In this document: piece by piece, positions 44,347 to 56,051 of the stretch
Layout of the letters: each line of letters begins with the position of its first letter
Position numbering within the stretch: the stretch's first letter is position 1
Origin: Topomyia yanbarensis
Lineage: Eukaryota; Arthropoda; Insecta; Diptera; Culicidae
Direction: 5' to 3'
Length of the DNA: 64,000 nt
Assembly: GCF_030247195.1 (NCBI RefSeq)
Contig: NC_080672.1
Coordinates: 158,293,167 to 158,357,166, forward strand
Notes under the pieces: generated by a model
Databases searched by the model: none
Told to the model about the DNA's origin: nothing
Seen by the model: the letters and a program-made list of their open reading frames with translations, nothing else
Made by a program: the position numbers and the translations under genes

Positions 44347-44507
44347 TTAAACCTTACTATATAAAACATAAAAAAGCACATACACACAGACATTTGCTGA
44401 ACTGGACGAACTGAGTCGAATGGTATAAGAGACTCAGCCCTGCGGACCTCTGTTAAAAAGTCGGTTTTCGGAGCGATTGCACAGCCTTTCTATAGGAAAC
44501 AGGCAAA
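44347..44507 (-). repeat. Dispersed-repeat fragment
   Basis: Shares TTTAAACCTTACT, the ACAY tract, the GGACGAACTGAGTCGAATGG block and the CCTTTCTATAGGAAACAGGC end with the family; closest in layout to 60262-60428. Confidence 0.6.
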
Positions 44508-44528
44508 CATGCACTCATACATATACAC

Positions 44529-45307
44529 TAGACTGGTTTAATTTTTGACTTTTAGCTCCACCAGGCTCTACTGATTCCTTTTATGGCCCTAAGTAATTGT
44601 GCAAATTTTGGTACCGATTGGTTGTGTCTACGGACCCTCCAAAAATTTCAAAGTTTATGTGGGAGTTTGCATGGACAATCGGTTAACATTGAAAATAAAT
44701 TCTTAAAAAATCACCTCATCAATCAAATAATCAGTACACCTCATATTTCTAAAGGTATTCTTCTACTGAACACATTCGGGGAACATTCCCAGTTTATGAA
44801 AATTTATTAAGAAAAGTTATTAACTATAGAAGCAGTATGACTTCAAAACGAGTGGATTTTATTAGTAACCCTGTTTGAATAGCTGTATCTACCATACGCG
44901 AGCGGTGGGTGGCAAATCCAGTTTACTCTTGTATAACGATGTAGCTATTCAAACAGGGTTGCTATGGTTACTAATAAAATCCACTTGTTTTGAAATTATA
45001 CTGGTTCTATAGTTAATAACTTTTCTCAACGAATTTTCAGAAACTTGCAATGTTTCCCGAATGTGTTCAGTAGAAGAATACCTTTAGAAATATGTAGTGT
45101 ACTGATTATTTGATTGATGAGGTGATTTTTTAGGAATTTATTTTCATTGTTAATTGATTTTTCATGCAAACTCCCATATAAACTTTGAAATTTTTGGGAG
45201 GTCCGTAGTCACATCCGAGCGGTACCAAAATTTGCACAATTACTAATGGCCATAAAAGGAATCAGTAGAGCCTGGTGGAGCTAAAAGTCAAAAATTGAAC
45301 TAGTCTA
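44529..45307. mobile_element. Foldback MITE with 8-bp duplication (hAT-type)
   Basis: 779 bp. Two arms of about 360 bp (44529-44890 and 44945-45307) are inverted copies of each other around a 55-bp centre. Outer ends are TAGACTGGTTTAATTTTTG and its near-complement. Flanks ATATACAC at 44521-44528 and 45308-45315 are identical. The 8-bp duplication fits the hAT preference nTnnnnAn. No coding capacity. Confidence 0.85.
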
Positions 45308-45315
45308 ATATACAC

Positions 45316-46020
45316 ATGTAAATTTTCCGATCTGGACGAATAAACGATCTGTTTTCCATTCTTTACTGTATCTTACTTCGCGAAACAAATAATGTGATAC
45401 TTTTAGCCAATTTTTCGATCCGAATACTCCTCTGTGCCATGTTTTATCTCATCGAACATGAATTGCAGGTTTTTGCTGCGTTTCCGTTCTACGCCACCTC
45501 AATGTTGGCGTTATTTTTTCGCACTCGATCCAAGGCAACGAAGCAAGGGATTTTGATTCGCAACCTGCTATTGTTGCTATTCTCGCAACTAGCTATCCGG
45601 TAGCTCGCTGGCGGGAGGTTATGTAGCTGTAGTTATGTAGCTAAGACACTTACAGCTGTAGTTGATAATCCGGTTCTGGTCATCATCCTAGAGATGATTT
45701 TGATGATTAGAGTTCTAATCGACCAATCGGTTCTCTTTGTTTTGGTGCATTCTCGGATTGATTTCAGGCAAACTTCAAGTTTTCAAAGAATTTGTTATGT
45801 AATGGAGAGAAATGACAAATTGTTTCATGGGGGTAGTCAATTTTTGGCCAATTTTTGCGTTACGTTTTATGATGGTTATTTTAAAACTATATAGCTACAG
45901 TGATTTTTTGACTATCTTAATACTAGGAACATTTTGGTTTTAATTAGATTGACAACAACATTTTCTATGGGTGAAACATGTAACATTTATGTGAAAAGTA
46001 TTATGGAAAATATTTGTATG
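45316..46020. other. Intergenic stretch with no supported gene
   Basis: Frames up to 69 codons without recognisable features. ACTCCTCTGTG at 45426-45436 matches the TIR of the 102-974 element, but no partner end is visible. Confidence 0.5.
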
Positions 46021-46782
46021 TTTTGCCTTTCTCATATAGAAAGGTTATGCAATCACTCTGAAAAACGACAACCTAATCCCGGCCCGGAGGGCCGAGTGTC
46101 ATATCCCATTCGACTCAGTTCGTCGAGATCGGAAAAAGTCTGTATGTGTGTGTATGTATGTGTGTGTATGTGTGTGTATGTGTGTGTATGTGTATGTGTG
46201 TATGTATGTGCGTATGTGTCAAATAATGTCACTCATTTTTCTCAGAGATGGCTGGACCGATTTGCCCAAACTTAGTCTCAAATGAAAGGTGCAACCTTCC
46301 CATCGGCTGCTATTGAATTTTGGATCGATCGGAATTCTGGTTCCGGAATTACGGGTTTCAGAGTGCGACCACACAGAAATTTCTCATATAAACTATAGAA
46401 AAAATTAAAAATAGAATTTTTATTTTTAATGCTAAATGTGTTCAAGGTGCATGAAACGTCGAGATTTGATGCAAACTCGAAAAAAAATTTGACGACAATT
46501 CACTTTTTTGGATTTTGGCACATTTTTGCCTTTCTCATATAGAAAGGTTATGCAATCACTCTGAAAAACGTCAACCTAATCCCGGCCAATTTTTTTTGAC
46601 TCGCATAAGGTTTCTGGATTTTAACAGGGGCGTAGTTGATGGTTTACGGAGAGGGGTTACACCCCCCTCTACTGTTCACTCCCCTCCTTTAAAAATCTCC
46701 TTAAATCACCCCTCAGACCACCACCCCATCCAGCCCTCATACCCCTCCCTTTCAACCCCATCATCTTTAAACCACCACTATA

Positions 46783-46816
<34 letters not shown>

Positions 46817-47166
46817 ATATTATCACAAAGCATACCAATTTAAGCTGGGGAGTCGTTCGTTCATGGGACTTTCGCCCTCCTCACATACCCACCCCCGCAT
46901 GACAAAATGAGTTATCAAGCAGATAACATTTATCTAATGCTGATTAGGCTAATGGAGTATGATATTTTGTTGTTTCAAGTGTTTCACCGTCGACACGTAG
47001 CTCATCAAGTTCGTGGCTGGCATGCCATTGTGTATAAGTGCACAGTGTACTAAGAATGTAATGGACATTTCCACAATTATGTTGAACATAAAAAACCTCC
47101 GTGCCATAGTTTAGAGAAATGAGAAAGGCACAATTGCACCGCTAGGTGGATTAAAACAGGTTTTTT
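46021..47166 (+). repeat. Dispersed ACAY-bearing repeat, inverted relative to the 9-kb copy
   Basis: Starts TTTTGCCTTTCTCATATAG and ends GGTGGATTAAAACAGG. It has block 1 with the GTATG microsatellite (46140-46217), one 330-bp unit, and a second GCCTTTCTCATATAG block at 46527. That block is cut at 46588 and followed by other sequence starting near CAGGGGCGTAGTTG (46626), a hAT-like end. A TA tract lies at 46784-46815, then the tail shared with 8831-9216. It is the same layout as the 9-kb copy with different internal losses. Confidence 0.8.
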
Positions 47167-47850
47167 TTTCATATGATTGATAAGTGATAATTTTTTGCGT
47201 GTTATTTGACGTACCACGTAAACTGCGTTTTTATAGATTTTCATGCGAAATTTAAAGAGAAATCATTTGATTTGCTTTTCATAATGCAAGTACACATGAA
47301 AATGATGTTCATATTCATATGGTTTTATAATGTGAAGTGTATAACAAATTCCATAGTAAATATTTTTTGAGGCGTGTGTTCTGTCGCCTCGTGTGCAAAC
47401 AGCTCAATACTAAATCATTTGGCAGCTCCGAATGTTGGGTGGTTTTGCACCTTTCCTCTATCTCTCTGCGTTAAACGAAAGTGTGATTAAGTGGGGGAAA
47501 AGCACAGAATTGGAACTGTTTATGTAAATTGAGTAATTAATATCGATTGAGTTCTATCAGTTCGTTACGTAATTATAATTATGAAATATTGCTTTCCTAT
47601 TTGAAGCTACTTTTTAGTCAGATATTTTTTCGTACCACTACGAAATCGAGAAGTTTGGACAAATTTTTTATATAACTAGCTTCATTCGAATATTAGTTTA
47701 GTTGTACTAGTTTGTTGAAATGAATGGTGCCAGGTTGGACAAAATGAAAGCATTGTTATTCCGAGTAGTGTGTCTTTGTCCTTGTTGACAATATTGCATT
47801 TGTTTCCATCTTTCCCAGCCTGGATGACACTGCCACTACACTTTCCGTAG
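47167..47850. other. Intergenic or intronic stretch
   Basis: AT-rich, no repeat recognised. It ends at a possible splice acceptor (CCGTAG) before the candidate exon at 47851. Confidence 0.4.
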
Positions 47851-48209
47851 AAATCCACTTTTGTTTGTCAAGATCCTGCAAGCGTCAATCTCATTTGGTG
47901 TGACACAAATGTTGCCCAGTCCAAATCCAGTCGCAAGGGAAAACGGACGGACGCAGAGCAACACTGTGAGGAGCATCAGAAGTATTTGCTCGCTCCTCTG
48001 TTCAATGTACGAAAGGCAGCGATGTTCCGGATGTTTGATGAACGCTCATGAAATGTGTGTCAGGATCAAAGTTGAAAGGCATCATGTACTTTAGGTGGCA
48101 CAAACGGGTTGCCGAGTCACTGTTGGAGCAGAATGAGATTTACATCAACAGCGTGTTGAAGCTTGCTGGTGCATATTCATGCCGAGCGTTGTTTGTGTTA
48201 CCGGGGTAA
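47851..48209 (+). pseudogene. Candidate coding exon or pseudogene fragment, two frames
   Basis: The frame open from 47851, right after an acceptor-like CCGTAG, runs 66 codons to TGA at 48049-48051 and looks coding (hydrophilic, mixed codons, with FNVRKAAMFRMFDE). A second frame starts at ATG 48048, overlapping that stop as ATGA, and runs to TAA at 48207 (WHKRVAESLLEQNEIYIN). A donor-like GTAAGA begins at 48206. Either a single frameshift broke one exon, or one frame is chance. I do not recognise the protein and it matches none of the repeats in this window. Confidence 0.35.
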
Positions 48210-49572
48210 GATGAATTAATTTACTCTAATTGCATTTTAATGAAGGCGATGCAAATTTTACTAATGATTCCGAGCTCGTTTTCTGCTTCGGTACGGTAAT
48301 TTAGTACAAATTTCCAAAGCTTTGAGTGGGGCAATAACTCTGAGCGTAAGTGTTGATAAGCTTTTTTTCTAGCAATTTGACATCAATCAATCCATTTAAT
48401 ATCTGTTGTAATGATTCACATCGCAGTCTCATATCAGGATCTCACGTAAATCGTGGCCGTTCTTCGCCACCATCACACTTCATAGAAGGTTACCTTGAAA
48501 AGCACTTTGAGAACATCTGCTATCTCAGTAGTACGATTTCTTTCGCGCTTGTCACTGCCGCTCTTTCCTTTTTTACGAGGCGATGTCGAATCGTAATGTC
48601 CTTTTAATGCAAAATTCTTCAGTGCAGAACTGTTTACATCGAAAATCAATCAGCAGTTTATCGGATAACTGTACATTTGTTTTCCAATCCTGTTTGCAAA
48701 TCGTCTCAGAGATGCACTTATATGAGGTATGAATCTACAACAAATCTAGTTCCTAAAATTCACAGCCATTATGTAGCCCCCCATAATTTCATAAAAATGT
48801 TTAGTTCGTTGGAACCCAGTATTTAAAAACAACCATGCACTGCTAGGCCCCCTGACTCAGACAGCACTTCGCAAAAAGTTTAATAACTTCTTTTAACAAA
48901 GCCGGATTTACTAGTAGTTCTCGACAAAGTTGTAGACAATTAAATTATCTTTCCTATTTTCACTTATAGAAATTTTACGATGCAAACAGAGTTACCTAGC
49001 GGAGAAAATGCCAGCTAATCGGGTTTCTCCATGTAAATTGTCGAAAATACTCCTGGTGGGACTACGAATCGACTCAGGAGTGGGCCGATAGGGGTCATTT
49101 TTTTGTTACTGGACATCGTTCGTTTAGAGTCAATGTTTGAGGGGAATGTGTACATCTAATTTATTAGCGGTTGCGTGCATGATAGTAACCTGTGCTTTCT
49201 TTGCGCAAAAACAAAAATTTTCCTTTACAACAAATTTACGCGAATCGATGAAAAGCGCAACAAAGATTTATTATATTATAACGTTCATTGATTTCAGCCT
49301 ACCCTACTCTATTGATACATACTACAAATCCATACATGCATACAAAGCACACTTGTCTAAAACTTGATTTTACTTCACTGGTTCGGTTTTTAACGGCATA
49401 CAATTGAAGTTTTTACAATTTTTCATCGTCGAGATTGTTCCATAATGATTAAAAACTGTTCCCTCGCAGTTTTCTGTCTTCTTTCTTTAGATCTTCACAT
49501 TTTTTTTATTTATTAATTTCAAGCTTAGCGCAAAGTACCATACAGACTGCTATTTAAACTAATCATATATGC
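48210..49572. other. Intergenic or intronic stretch
   Basis: No recognised gene. A donor-like GAGCGTAAGT occurs near 48339, which would suit a further exon after 48209, but the frame is not established. Confidence 0.4.
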
Positions 49573-50460
49573 AGTACAATTACAATTTATACCTCTTTTT
49601 AAAGGAAATGACCTAAGTCTTTGAAGGGAGATATTCCTCTTTCTAGAAAAAAAGGGAAAGTGGGGTAATGGGTCATTTTGGCCCCAAAATCTCCGATTTT
49701 TCATAATTTTTCTGCTTTGTGATGCAAATCATACATATTTTGGAGTTTTTCTAATGTGAACAAATCTCAGGAATCAAACGAAACCTTTTTTACCTTTGTC
49801 CGAATACGGGAAGTTGGGGTTATAGGGCCTTTTGTCATTAATATTAAATTTTATAATTTTCTCGTGCATATATCTCTATGTTACTTCAATCAATTTTCAT
49901 GAAATGTAGCCTGCTGAAAGCGGAAAATTATTATGAATACAACAAAAATGAATTCGTTAGCGGTAAAATTCAGAAACATCAAATTTTTTGACATTAATTC
50001 TACAAATCACATTTTTTTCGTTAAATGTCCTAATACCTCAACTTCCCCTATTTTTCCAGGATGGAAATTTTTCACATGCGATCCTCAAGCGTATTTTACA
50101 CTAAAAGTAGTAAATTTAATAAGAATTTTGTTGTTAAGTGGAGTTAATAATTTTATGATGAAAATGTGAAATCGAGACTATATATCAGATAATTTGATGT
50201 TTCTGAATTTTACCGATTCCCGTATTCGAACAAAAGACAAAAAGGTTCCGTTAGATTTCTGAGATTTTTTCACATTAGAAAAACTCCAAAATATGTATGA
50301 TTTGCATCACGGAGCAGTAAAATTATTAAAAATATGGGATTTTGTGGCAAAAATAACCCAGTACCCCCCTTTCCCCTGTTTTTCTAGAAACAGGAATGTC
50401 TTTATTCAAATACTAAGGTTATTAACTTTAAAAATAGGTATAAACTGTAATTTTCTGATT
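49573..50460. repeat. Large inverted repeat (foldback element)
   Basis: Left arm 49579-49850 pairs with right arm 50187-50452 about an axis with coordinate sum near 100031. For example, TTTCTAGAAAA and CCCAAAATC blocks and CGAATACGGG recur as complements. A second inner match is offset by about 145 bp, showing an indel. A diverged relative lies at about 63060-63240. No coding capacity. Confidence 0.75.
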
Positions 50461-50874
50461 GCTGCTTCAAAAGTTATAGCATTTAATATATTTTTCCTCC
50501 ATATTTTCCCATATTACCAATTTCAAAAATTTCAAGCAAAGGTGGCGGGAGTCTAAAATAGTCCAAATGATGTGAAATTTGGCATCTAAGCTTACTTTGA
50601 CATTTGTCCAATACGAGAGGGGGCCTTTGAGAATTCAAACAAAAATTTTTTTTGCAATGCCCATAAAATGTTTCAATGTTTTGAACTGCCCAACGCCTCC
50701 TTAAGTGCAACACATTCAGCATGGTTTTCGTCGGAGCAAAATCCTTCACAGGTAACAGCGTTTTCACCCGTTTGACCATACATTTATTGCAGTTAATTTT
50801 CAATTTTTGAGCGGTTCACACACAGCAACGATTTGGCGATCGGTACCTAATAATTTAGTCGTTCGTTTCAGCAG
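50461..50874. other. Intergenic stretch with no supported gene
   Basis: Short frames on both strands, none with recognisable features. Confidence 0.5.
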
Positions 50875-51184
50875 TGTACGTACACTGCTAAAAATCCAAA
50901 CATATATTTTATGTATTCCACTGACATGATATACATATTGCATATGCACAAAAATATGCTGAAATATATAATTTGTGTTAATGACACACATACATTTGAT
51001 GTGAAATCTGCTATAAAACAAATTTTTATGTGGCAAATTTTTATAATTTTGATGAACGCCACATGAATTTTAATAGTTTTCCCATGATATTTATATGTGA
51101 CAAATAATTTTTATGTGTTGCTACTAATTGCAAAAAATCATGTGTGAAATTAATAGATTCAATATAGCGAATTTTATTAGTGTA
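50875..51184. mobile_element. Short MITE-like element
   Basis: Left end TACACTGCTAAAAAT (from about 50879) has an imperfect complement at the right, ATTTTATTAGTGTA (51171-51184), about 305 bp apart. TA bases lie at both edges. The left edge itself is a palindrome, GCAGTGTACGTACACTGC. Internal sequence is AT-rich with ATGTGT words. The type is not resolved. Confidence 0.45.
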
Positions 51185-51799
51185 GGTAGTGGTGAGTGAT
51201 TACACCATCGGCAAAGTTTCATTCGCTGTAGACTCTGAACTTAATGTAGCTAATTTATCTTGGATGCTGACTGTTTAAATATTATTTCAACAGGAGCAGA
51301 ATCACTTACTTAAACTTCGCAAACGTACAAAATCGACGAAAATAACACCGTAAAACAGAGGCACAACAGCACCTCGCCACACAAACAATGCAAGTCTAAT
51401 CGGTTTCCATCGTCTACAAAAAGTGTCCCGATAAGCTAGACGGTTTTGTTCAATATGTAACATTCGGTGTTGATTTGTTATACTTAAACTGTACGAAGAA
51501 ATCTATTTGATTTATTATTAATTATTAAGAAATGAAATATGTCACAGTTCGTGCAACCATATAGGGCTGTCTTTCGTAGTTTTTTAGTCCCTTGTGTCGT
51601 TCAGCAATACAACTCCCTTCTCGTACAATTCAGCACCATTTACTCGTTGAGCTCCCGACTTGTTCGCGAACTACTCGGTCTAGTGCCTGACAATGACAGA
51701 AAATTAACCGGTTAGAAAGTTTCACCCAAAACCGAGTGGTAGATTTCTCACGATACGATGATCGTTTCTGTGAGCCATTTAGCTCCCCGCTTCGTCATG
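51185..51799. other. Intergenic or 3' flank of the R1-clade relic
   Basis: No gene recognised. From about 51590 the composition becomes GC-richer and may be the outer 3' UTR of the minus-strand relic. Confidence 0.45.
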
Positions 51800-51805
51800 A
51801 TCTAG

Positions 51806-52130
51806 TCGATCTAGTCCCCGGCGGTGGACCTAGCCTACTCAATGGGTCGCAGTAGGTACTGAGGTCCATCCAGCGATTCCAGGTGGAGCGTAGCTTTCGG
51901 TTCACTGGAGCCCCAACACCACACTGCTAGCTGTTCGGCGCGCTCTACTCGGTTTTATCCCCGGCGGTGGGCCTAGCCTGCTCACGAGCTATACGGTAGG
52001 GTGTCGAGGTCGGTCCGGCGACTCCGATGAAGTCTGATGTCCAGTTTACTGGCGCCCCGACGATCCAAACCCAGGTGCTACGTCGCGTACTATTCAACTG
52101 GCCCCCGGCGGTATATTTGGTCCCACCGCC
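51806..52130 (-). repeat. Tandem motif in the 3' UTR of the R1-clade relic
   Basis: CCCCGGCGGTGGACCTAGCC at 51817 recurs with changes near 51959 and 52103, a period of about 145 bp, each copy followed by similar CTCGGTCCA-type sequence. Confidence 0.6.
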
Positions 52131-52738
52131 ACTTTCTCTCCAACTCGGAGAGTGTACTCGTAACCACTCTGTTGACAGCGTCCCAGGTAGGCTCTTCGTG
52201 GCACATCTCTTCAACGATATGTCACACCAGGCATACCTCTACGAACTACTTCGAATCTAGGGCATTCGAAGATCACGTGTTCCAGTGTCTCCTGCATAGT
52301 CACACACTCCGCGCAAAGGGGTGACGAAGCATGTCGAAACCGATGGAAGTACTTCCGGAAGCATCCGTGCCCTTACAAAAACTGCGTCAAATGGAAGTTC
52401 ACCTGTCTATGCTTCCAATGCATCCAAGCCGACACATTTGGGATGAGTCGGTAGGTCTACCTATTTTTCTTCGCGTTGTCCCACTCCTGTTGTCATTTAG
52501 CCAACGAGTCCACTCGGACCAGTCTGCTTGCATTACGCGCATTTTTCCGCTGGTAGCATTCCAAGTCTTCAGCAAGAGTTATGCAGGCGGGGATTATACC
52601 GGCGATAACGCATACTGCATCCGACGATATTGTTCTGTAAGCATTCGAGACTCGTACGACCATCAGCCGGAATGTCCTGTTCAGCTTTTCACGGTTCCGC
52701 TTGGTTTTCAGCGCAGCACCCCATGCAGGGACCCCATA

Positions 52739-53290
52739 TCAGAGTATCGAAGACGAAACAGTAGATGGCAGACGTCCCGTGCTGCCGACATTTGACATGA
52801 TTCGCGCTATTGCGGTCGTTGCTTTCGCCGACTTTTCATAAGCGCAGTCGACGTGATTGTTGAAGTTCATCTGGTCGTCGATTATCACTCCCAATTGCAT
52901 CAGTGCACGCTTCGATGCAATAACGTGCCATCCGACGTTGATCTGCATCCGCTGAACCGCTTTGTAGTTGCTCAACACCTCCGTCTTGTGGTGAGCTATT
53001 TGCAGTTTGACCCCGTTCATCCAGCTCTCGAACGCGTCTATTGTCTCCGTCATCGACACATCCATTTCTTCAAGTGTCTCGCCCAACACCATTAGTGACA
53101 CGTCGTCCGCGAAACCCACGACTTTCACTTTCCTGGGCAGCTGCAGCGTTAAGACCCCATCGTACATCCCGTTCCAAAGAGTGAGACCGAGAATGGAGCC
53201 CTGAGGAACGCCCACCATGACTCGCATTGACTTCTGCTCTTCGTTCGTCTCGTACAGCAGCACTCTGCTCTGAAAGTAGCTCTTTAGGAT
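52739..53290 (-). pseudogene. RT core of the R1-clade relic
   Basis: Minus-strand open segment with SYFQSRVLLYE, VGVPQGSILG, VGFADDVS and IAHHKTEV blocks, each aligning by eye with the intact ORF2 at 22384-24417. The catalytic FADD is kept. Upstream the frame enters the inserted MITE; downstream it ends in stops. Not functional. Confidence 0.85.
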
Positions 53291-53297
53291 CTGGCAT

Positions 53298-53620
53298 ACA
53301 CACCAAAAAAATACGAATTTTATCGTTGACGTAATTGCAAGCATGACATAATTTAGTAAACTGTAATTCACGAAATAACGAAATATAGCCGCGCTCCGTT
53401 TAATTTTACATGAAACATACACATTACATGCACAATGACATAAAATTACACGTACTGCCATTCAGAACAAACGCCATATTATGTGGTGTTGCAAAATTCA
53501 ACGTCATGTAAAATTTAAATGAAACGTAAAAGTAAGTCATTTTTGATGCGTGTAAATTTGCGTCTCCTGCTTACGTCAGGGTCAGGAGACGTAAATTTAC
53601 ACGATTTTTTCTAGGTCTAG
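53298..53620. mobile_element. MITE inserted in the R1-clade relic
   Basis: RT blocks on either side (NAFNSASWKA at the far end and RILKSYFQSR-type sequence near 53290) should be about 15-20 residues apart but are separated by about 320 bp of AT-rich DNA. Its ends share a CAC-AAAAAAT-CG pattern in inverted orientation, and one end holds a 21-bp stem (53549-53569 with 53583-53603, one mismatch). No coding capacity. Confidence 0.65.
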
Positions 53621-53830
53621 TTTTCTTCTGGCTTTCCAGCTGGCACTGTTGAACGCGTTCTTCACATCTATCGTAACCACAGCACAGTATCGATCTCCTT
53701 TCCGCTTCTGTTTAGATGACTTCTCAGCACTCTTGAGGACTATCCGAATTGCATCCACTATCGATGCTCCTTTGCGGAATCCGAACTGCATCTTGAACAG
53801 TCCGCGCTCACCTTCCGTGAACCTCGTAAA
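53597..53830 (-). pseudogene. RT N-terminal fragment of the R1-clade relic
   Basis: Reads QFGFRKGASIVDAI and VTIDVKNAFNSASW, RT motifs with the catalytic D, then runs into the MITE. Confidence 0.8.
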
Positions 53831-53943
53831 CCTGTTAAGGGTGATCCTTTCCAGGAGTTTTCCGAGTGTATCCAGCAGACATCAACACGTCGTGGCGTCG
53901 TCTAGCCCTTAATTTTCGCTATCACGACTCGGTACGCGTCGCC

Positions 53944-54540
53944 TCAGGGATTGGCGTCTACTTCTCGGCACAGCTCCTTGTGGCAATCTGACTTGCTAAG
54001 TCGGATCTCCCGTTTTAAAGCGGCCCTAGCTTCTCCAAGCGCTGCCTTGCGCTCTTCTCTATCTGGCTCCGACATTGTTCTCTGAGCCCGCCTTCTGGCT
54101 CTGAGACAAGCAGCGCGTAGCGTGTTAAGCGTCTTGTTCCACCAGATAGATGGACGTAGTTTATTGCGTGGTTCCAGCTTTCGCGGCATTATGACATCAC
54201 AAGCCGCCACAATCCTTCTTGTTAGGTCAGCCGTATCCACGATTTCGGTCCCGCTATTCGGCCGAAGTTGACCTCAACGAAGAGGTCTTGGTTGAAAGCT
54301 TTCGTCATCCCCTTTCGCTCTCCGGCCATCCTTCTCTATAATGCAACAAGGATCCGTTGACCGATACTGTAGCGAATCGCCCGGTGGTCACTATGCGTAT
54401 AAGTTTAGCATACTCTCCAACTGAAGTTCGCCGTCAATGAAGGACGAGAGAATGTGACATCGGTGATAGACTCGTCTCTCCGAAATGTGCTAACTGATCC
54501 TTCATTGCACAATCGTACACCTAACTTCGATAGAGCTTCC
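53944..54540 (-). pseudogene. Endonuclease C-terminal half and linker of the R1-clade relic
   Basis: Minus-strand segments match the intact ORF2 around STFRR, then ESITDVTFSRPSL, then YTHSDHRAIRYS (54540-54340, with a stop between), then the linker with MPRKLEPRNKLRPSIWW. The N-terminal half of the endonuclease, with the GDFNA motif, is missing. Confidence 0.75.
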
Positions 54541-55208
54541 TGTAGGACTCTACTGGCTTCCTACCCATCAACTGCTCGGTTACCTGCCCCAGCGTTAGGC
54601 TGAACTGCTCTACTGTTTTCGTCCGCTGGGTTGTAGAGCAAGCACTTCGGCCTCTGCGTGCAGTTTCTCGCAAGATGACCCGTCTCCCGACATTTCCAAC
54701 ACATCCCGACCCTTTGCGAACCCCTGCTAAATGTCCAAAGCCCAAACACTTCAAGCATTTCTCCGCTTGTTTATTTACTCGTGGGGCGGCTCAGATGGGC
54801 ATCTCAACCATCCAACCGTAATTTTGCCTACCGGTTACCGGTTACCGGTAAACGAATCATCGCTGTCCGGATCGTCCTGTGCACCTCGCCCAGGTTACGC
54901 TGCTACTTCAGTGCACCTCTCAGCTCATCTTTCGTCGTGATTTCATCAAGGTCCTTGCACACAATCACCATCTCCGGGTTTAAGGCTATAACTTCTGTCT
55001 TTCCACCCATTGATTTAGTAGTAATCTTCTGCAAGGCCGGGCTGCTAGTCGTGGGCTTCTTTTTCAAATCGAGAAGCATTTCACCTTTTGGGTATGCCTG
55101 ACTCTTCCCACGCTTTCCCCAAAAAGGTGTCATTGGCTTTGACGAGCACGGCTTCTCCCTTTGGCGCCTGCTGACAGTCGAAGGTTTTCCTTTCCTCTTC
55201 TGCTCCAA
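54541..55208 (-). pseudogene. ORF1 remnants of the R1-clade relic
   Basis: A lysine-rich frame (55208-54903) with VIALNPEMVIVCKDLDEITT resembles the segment before the knuckles in R1-clade ORF1. After a frameshift comes one CCHC knuckle. Further knuckles are lost at the deletion point. Confidence 0.65.
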
Positions 55209-55429
55209 AACAATAATTATTAATACAAAAGTTGGGTACCAACTTTTGTATGAATAATGACGAAATACGGGCGCACATTTCGTAGGACTTTACTGCCTAT
55301 GATCGCAAATCAGTCCCATAAAGTTAGAAAATTCCATATAAAATGGGACAACTATGCGATCATGGGTAGTGAAGGGTATTCTAATATTTAGAGGTATACC
55401 CTTGTTTCGAAAGCATTTATTTAAAAAAT

Positions 55430-55565
55430 GTACGGCATTTTATTAATAAAAATGGCAAAAGTTGATTTTTTTCATAAATGTTGCATTCTAAGGAGTCTAT
55501 CAAAGTTTAATGTCGTGTAGAATAACATATTATTATATATGGTATTTAACACTATTTTTAAAAAT
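55430..55565. repeat. Dispersed repeat, copy without TA expansion
   Basis: Matches 63618-64000: AAAATGGCAAAAGTTGAT, CATTCTAAGGAGTCT and AACACTATTTTTAAAAAT occur in the same order and strand. Where the other copy has over 200 bp of TA, this one has only ATTATTATATATGG. Confidence 0.75.
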
Positions 55566-55574
55566 TCTTAAATT

Positions 55575-55705
55575 TTACCGCATTACTGCGCAGTGCGGTG
55601 CGTTAAATGCAGCGTGGTTGTTGTAAGCGGTTCGGTTTCATTATGTTTTTAGCGTTGCGGTGCGGACGATTCATTTACAGCCCGCATCCGCACCGCGACA
55701 AACCC
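55575..55705. repeat. GCGGTGCGG-rich block, copy 1
   Basis: Several GCGGTGCG and CGCACCGC words in both orientations in otherwise AT-rich DNA. The same words make up 61295-61450. Probably a dispersed GC-rich minisatellite family. Confidence 0.65.
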
Positions 55706-56051
55706 TATGAGCGGTATATTTCTAAGCACTGGTTATCTTTCGTCGAGTTACAGTATTAATATTTAAAGCGGTACAATTGAACGGAAATGTGGCAGCACTA
55801 AGTTGTTTAGAATGTTTTATGCGAAAAAATGCTACGAATGTATGTGTCATCGTCTAACTTGCTCACCATCTCCATTCCCAACTGTCTCGCTTAGACTGTC
55901 AGACGCTGTCTTCCTTCTACTGTGGATAAATCACCGGTGCACCGAGTACCGTGGCCCGATCAATTTAATTCGATCGAAGCCGGTATTTTATGTGTTTTCG
56001 TGAATTTTTATATGTGGAATAAATATAATATTATTTCTCATAAATTATTAC

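Larger units (their letters stand above)
51800..55210 (-). mobile_element. Decayed R1-clade non-LTR retrotransposon
   Basis: Minus-strand remnants in correct order: ORF1 N-part (55208-54903), a zinc knuckle CWKCRETGHLARNC (about 54640-54720), the C-terminal half of an APE endonuclease with a THSDH motif (54540-54310), the linker (54240-53944), RT blocks (53830-52740) with FADD at about 53101-53112, and the C-terminal zinc region with LTQF and CVTMQETLEHVIFEC (near 52400-52260). It has frameshifts and stops, an internal deletion joining ORF1 to mid-endonuclease near 54540, and a 0.3-kb insertion at 53298-53620. It is a different, older family member than the 9.8-kb element. Confidence 0.8.
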
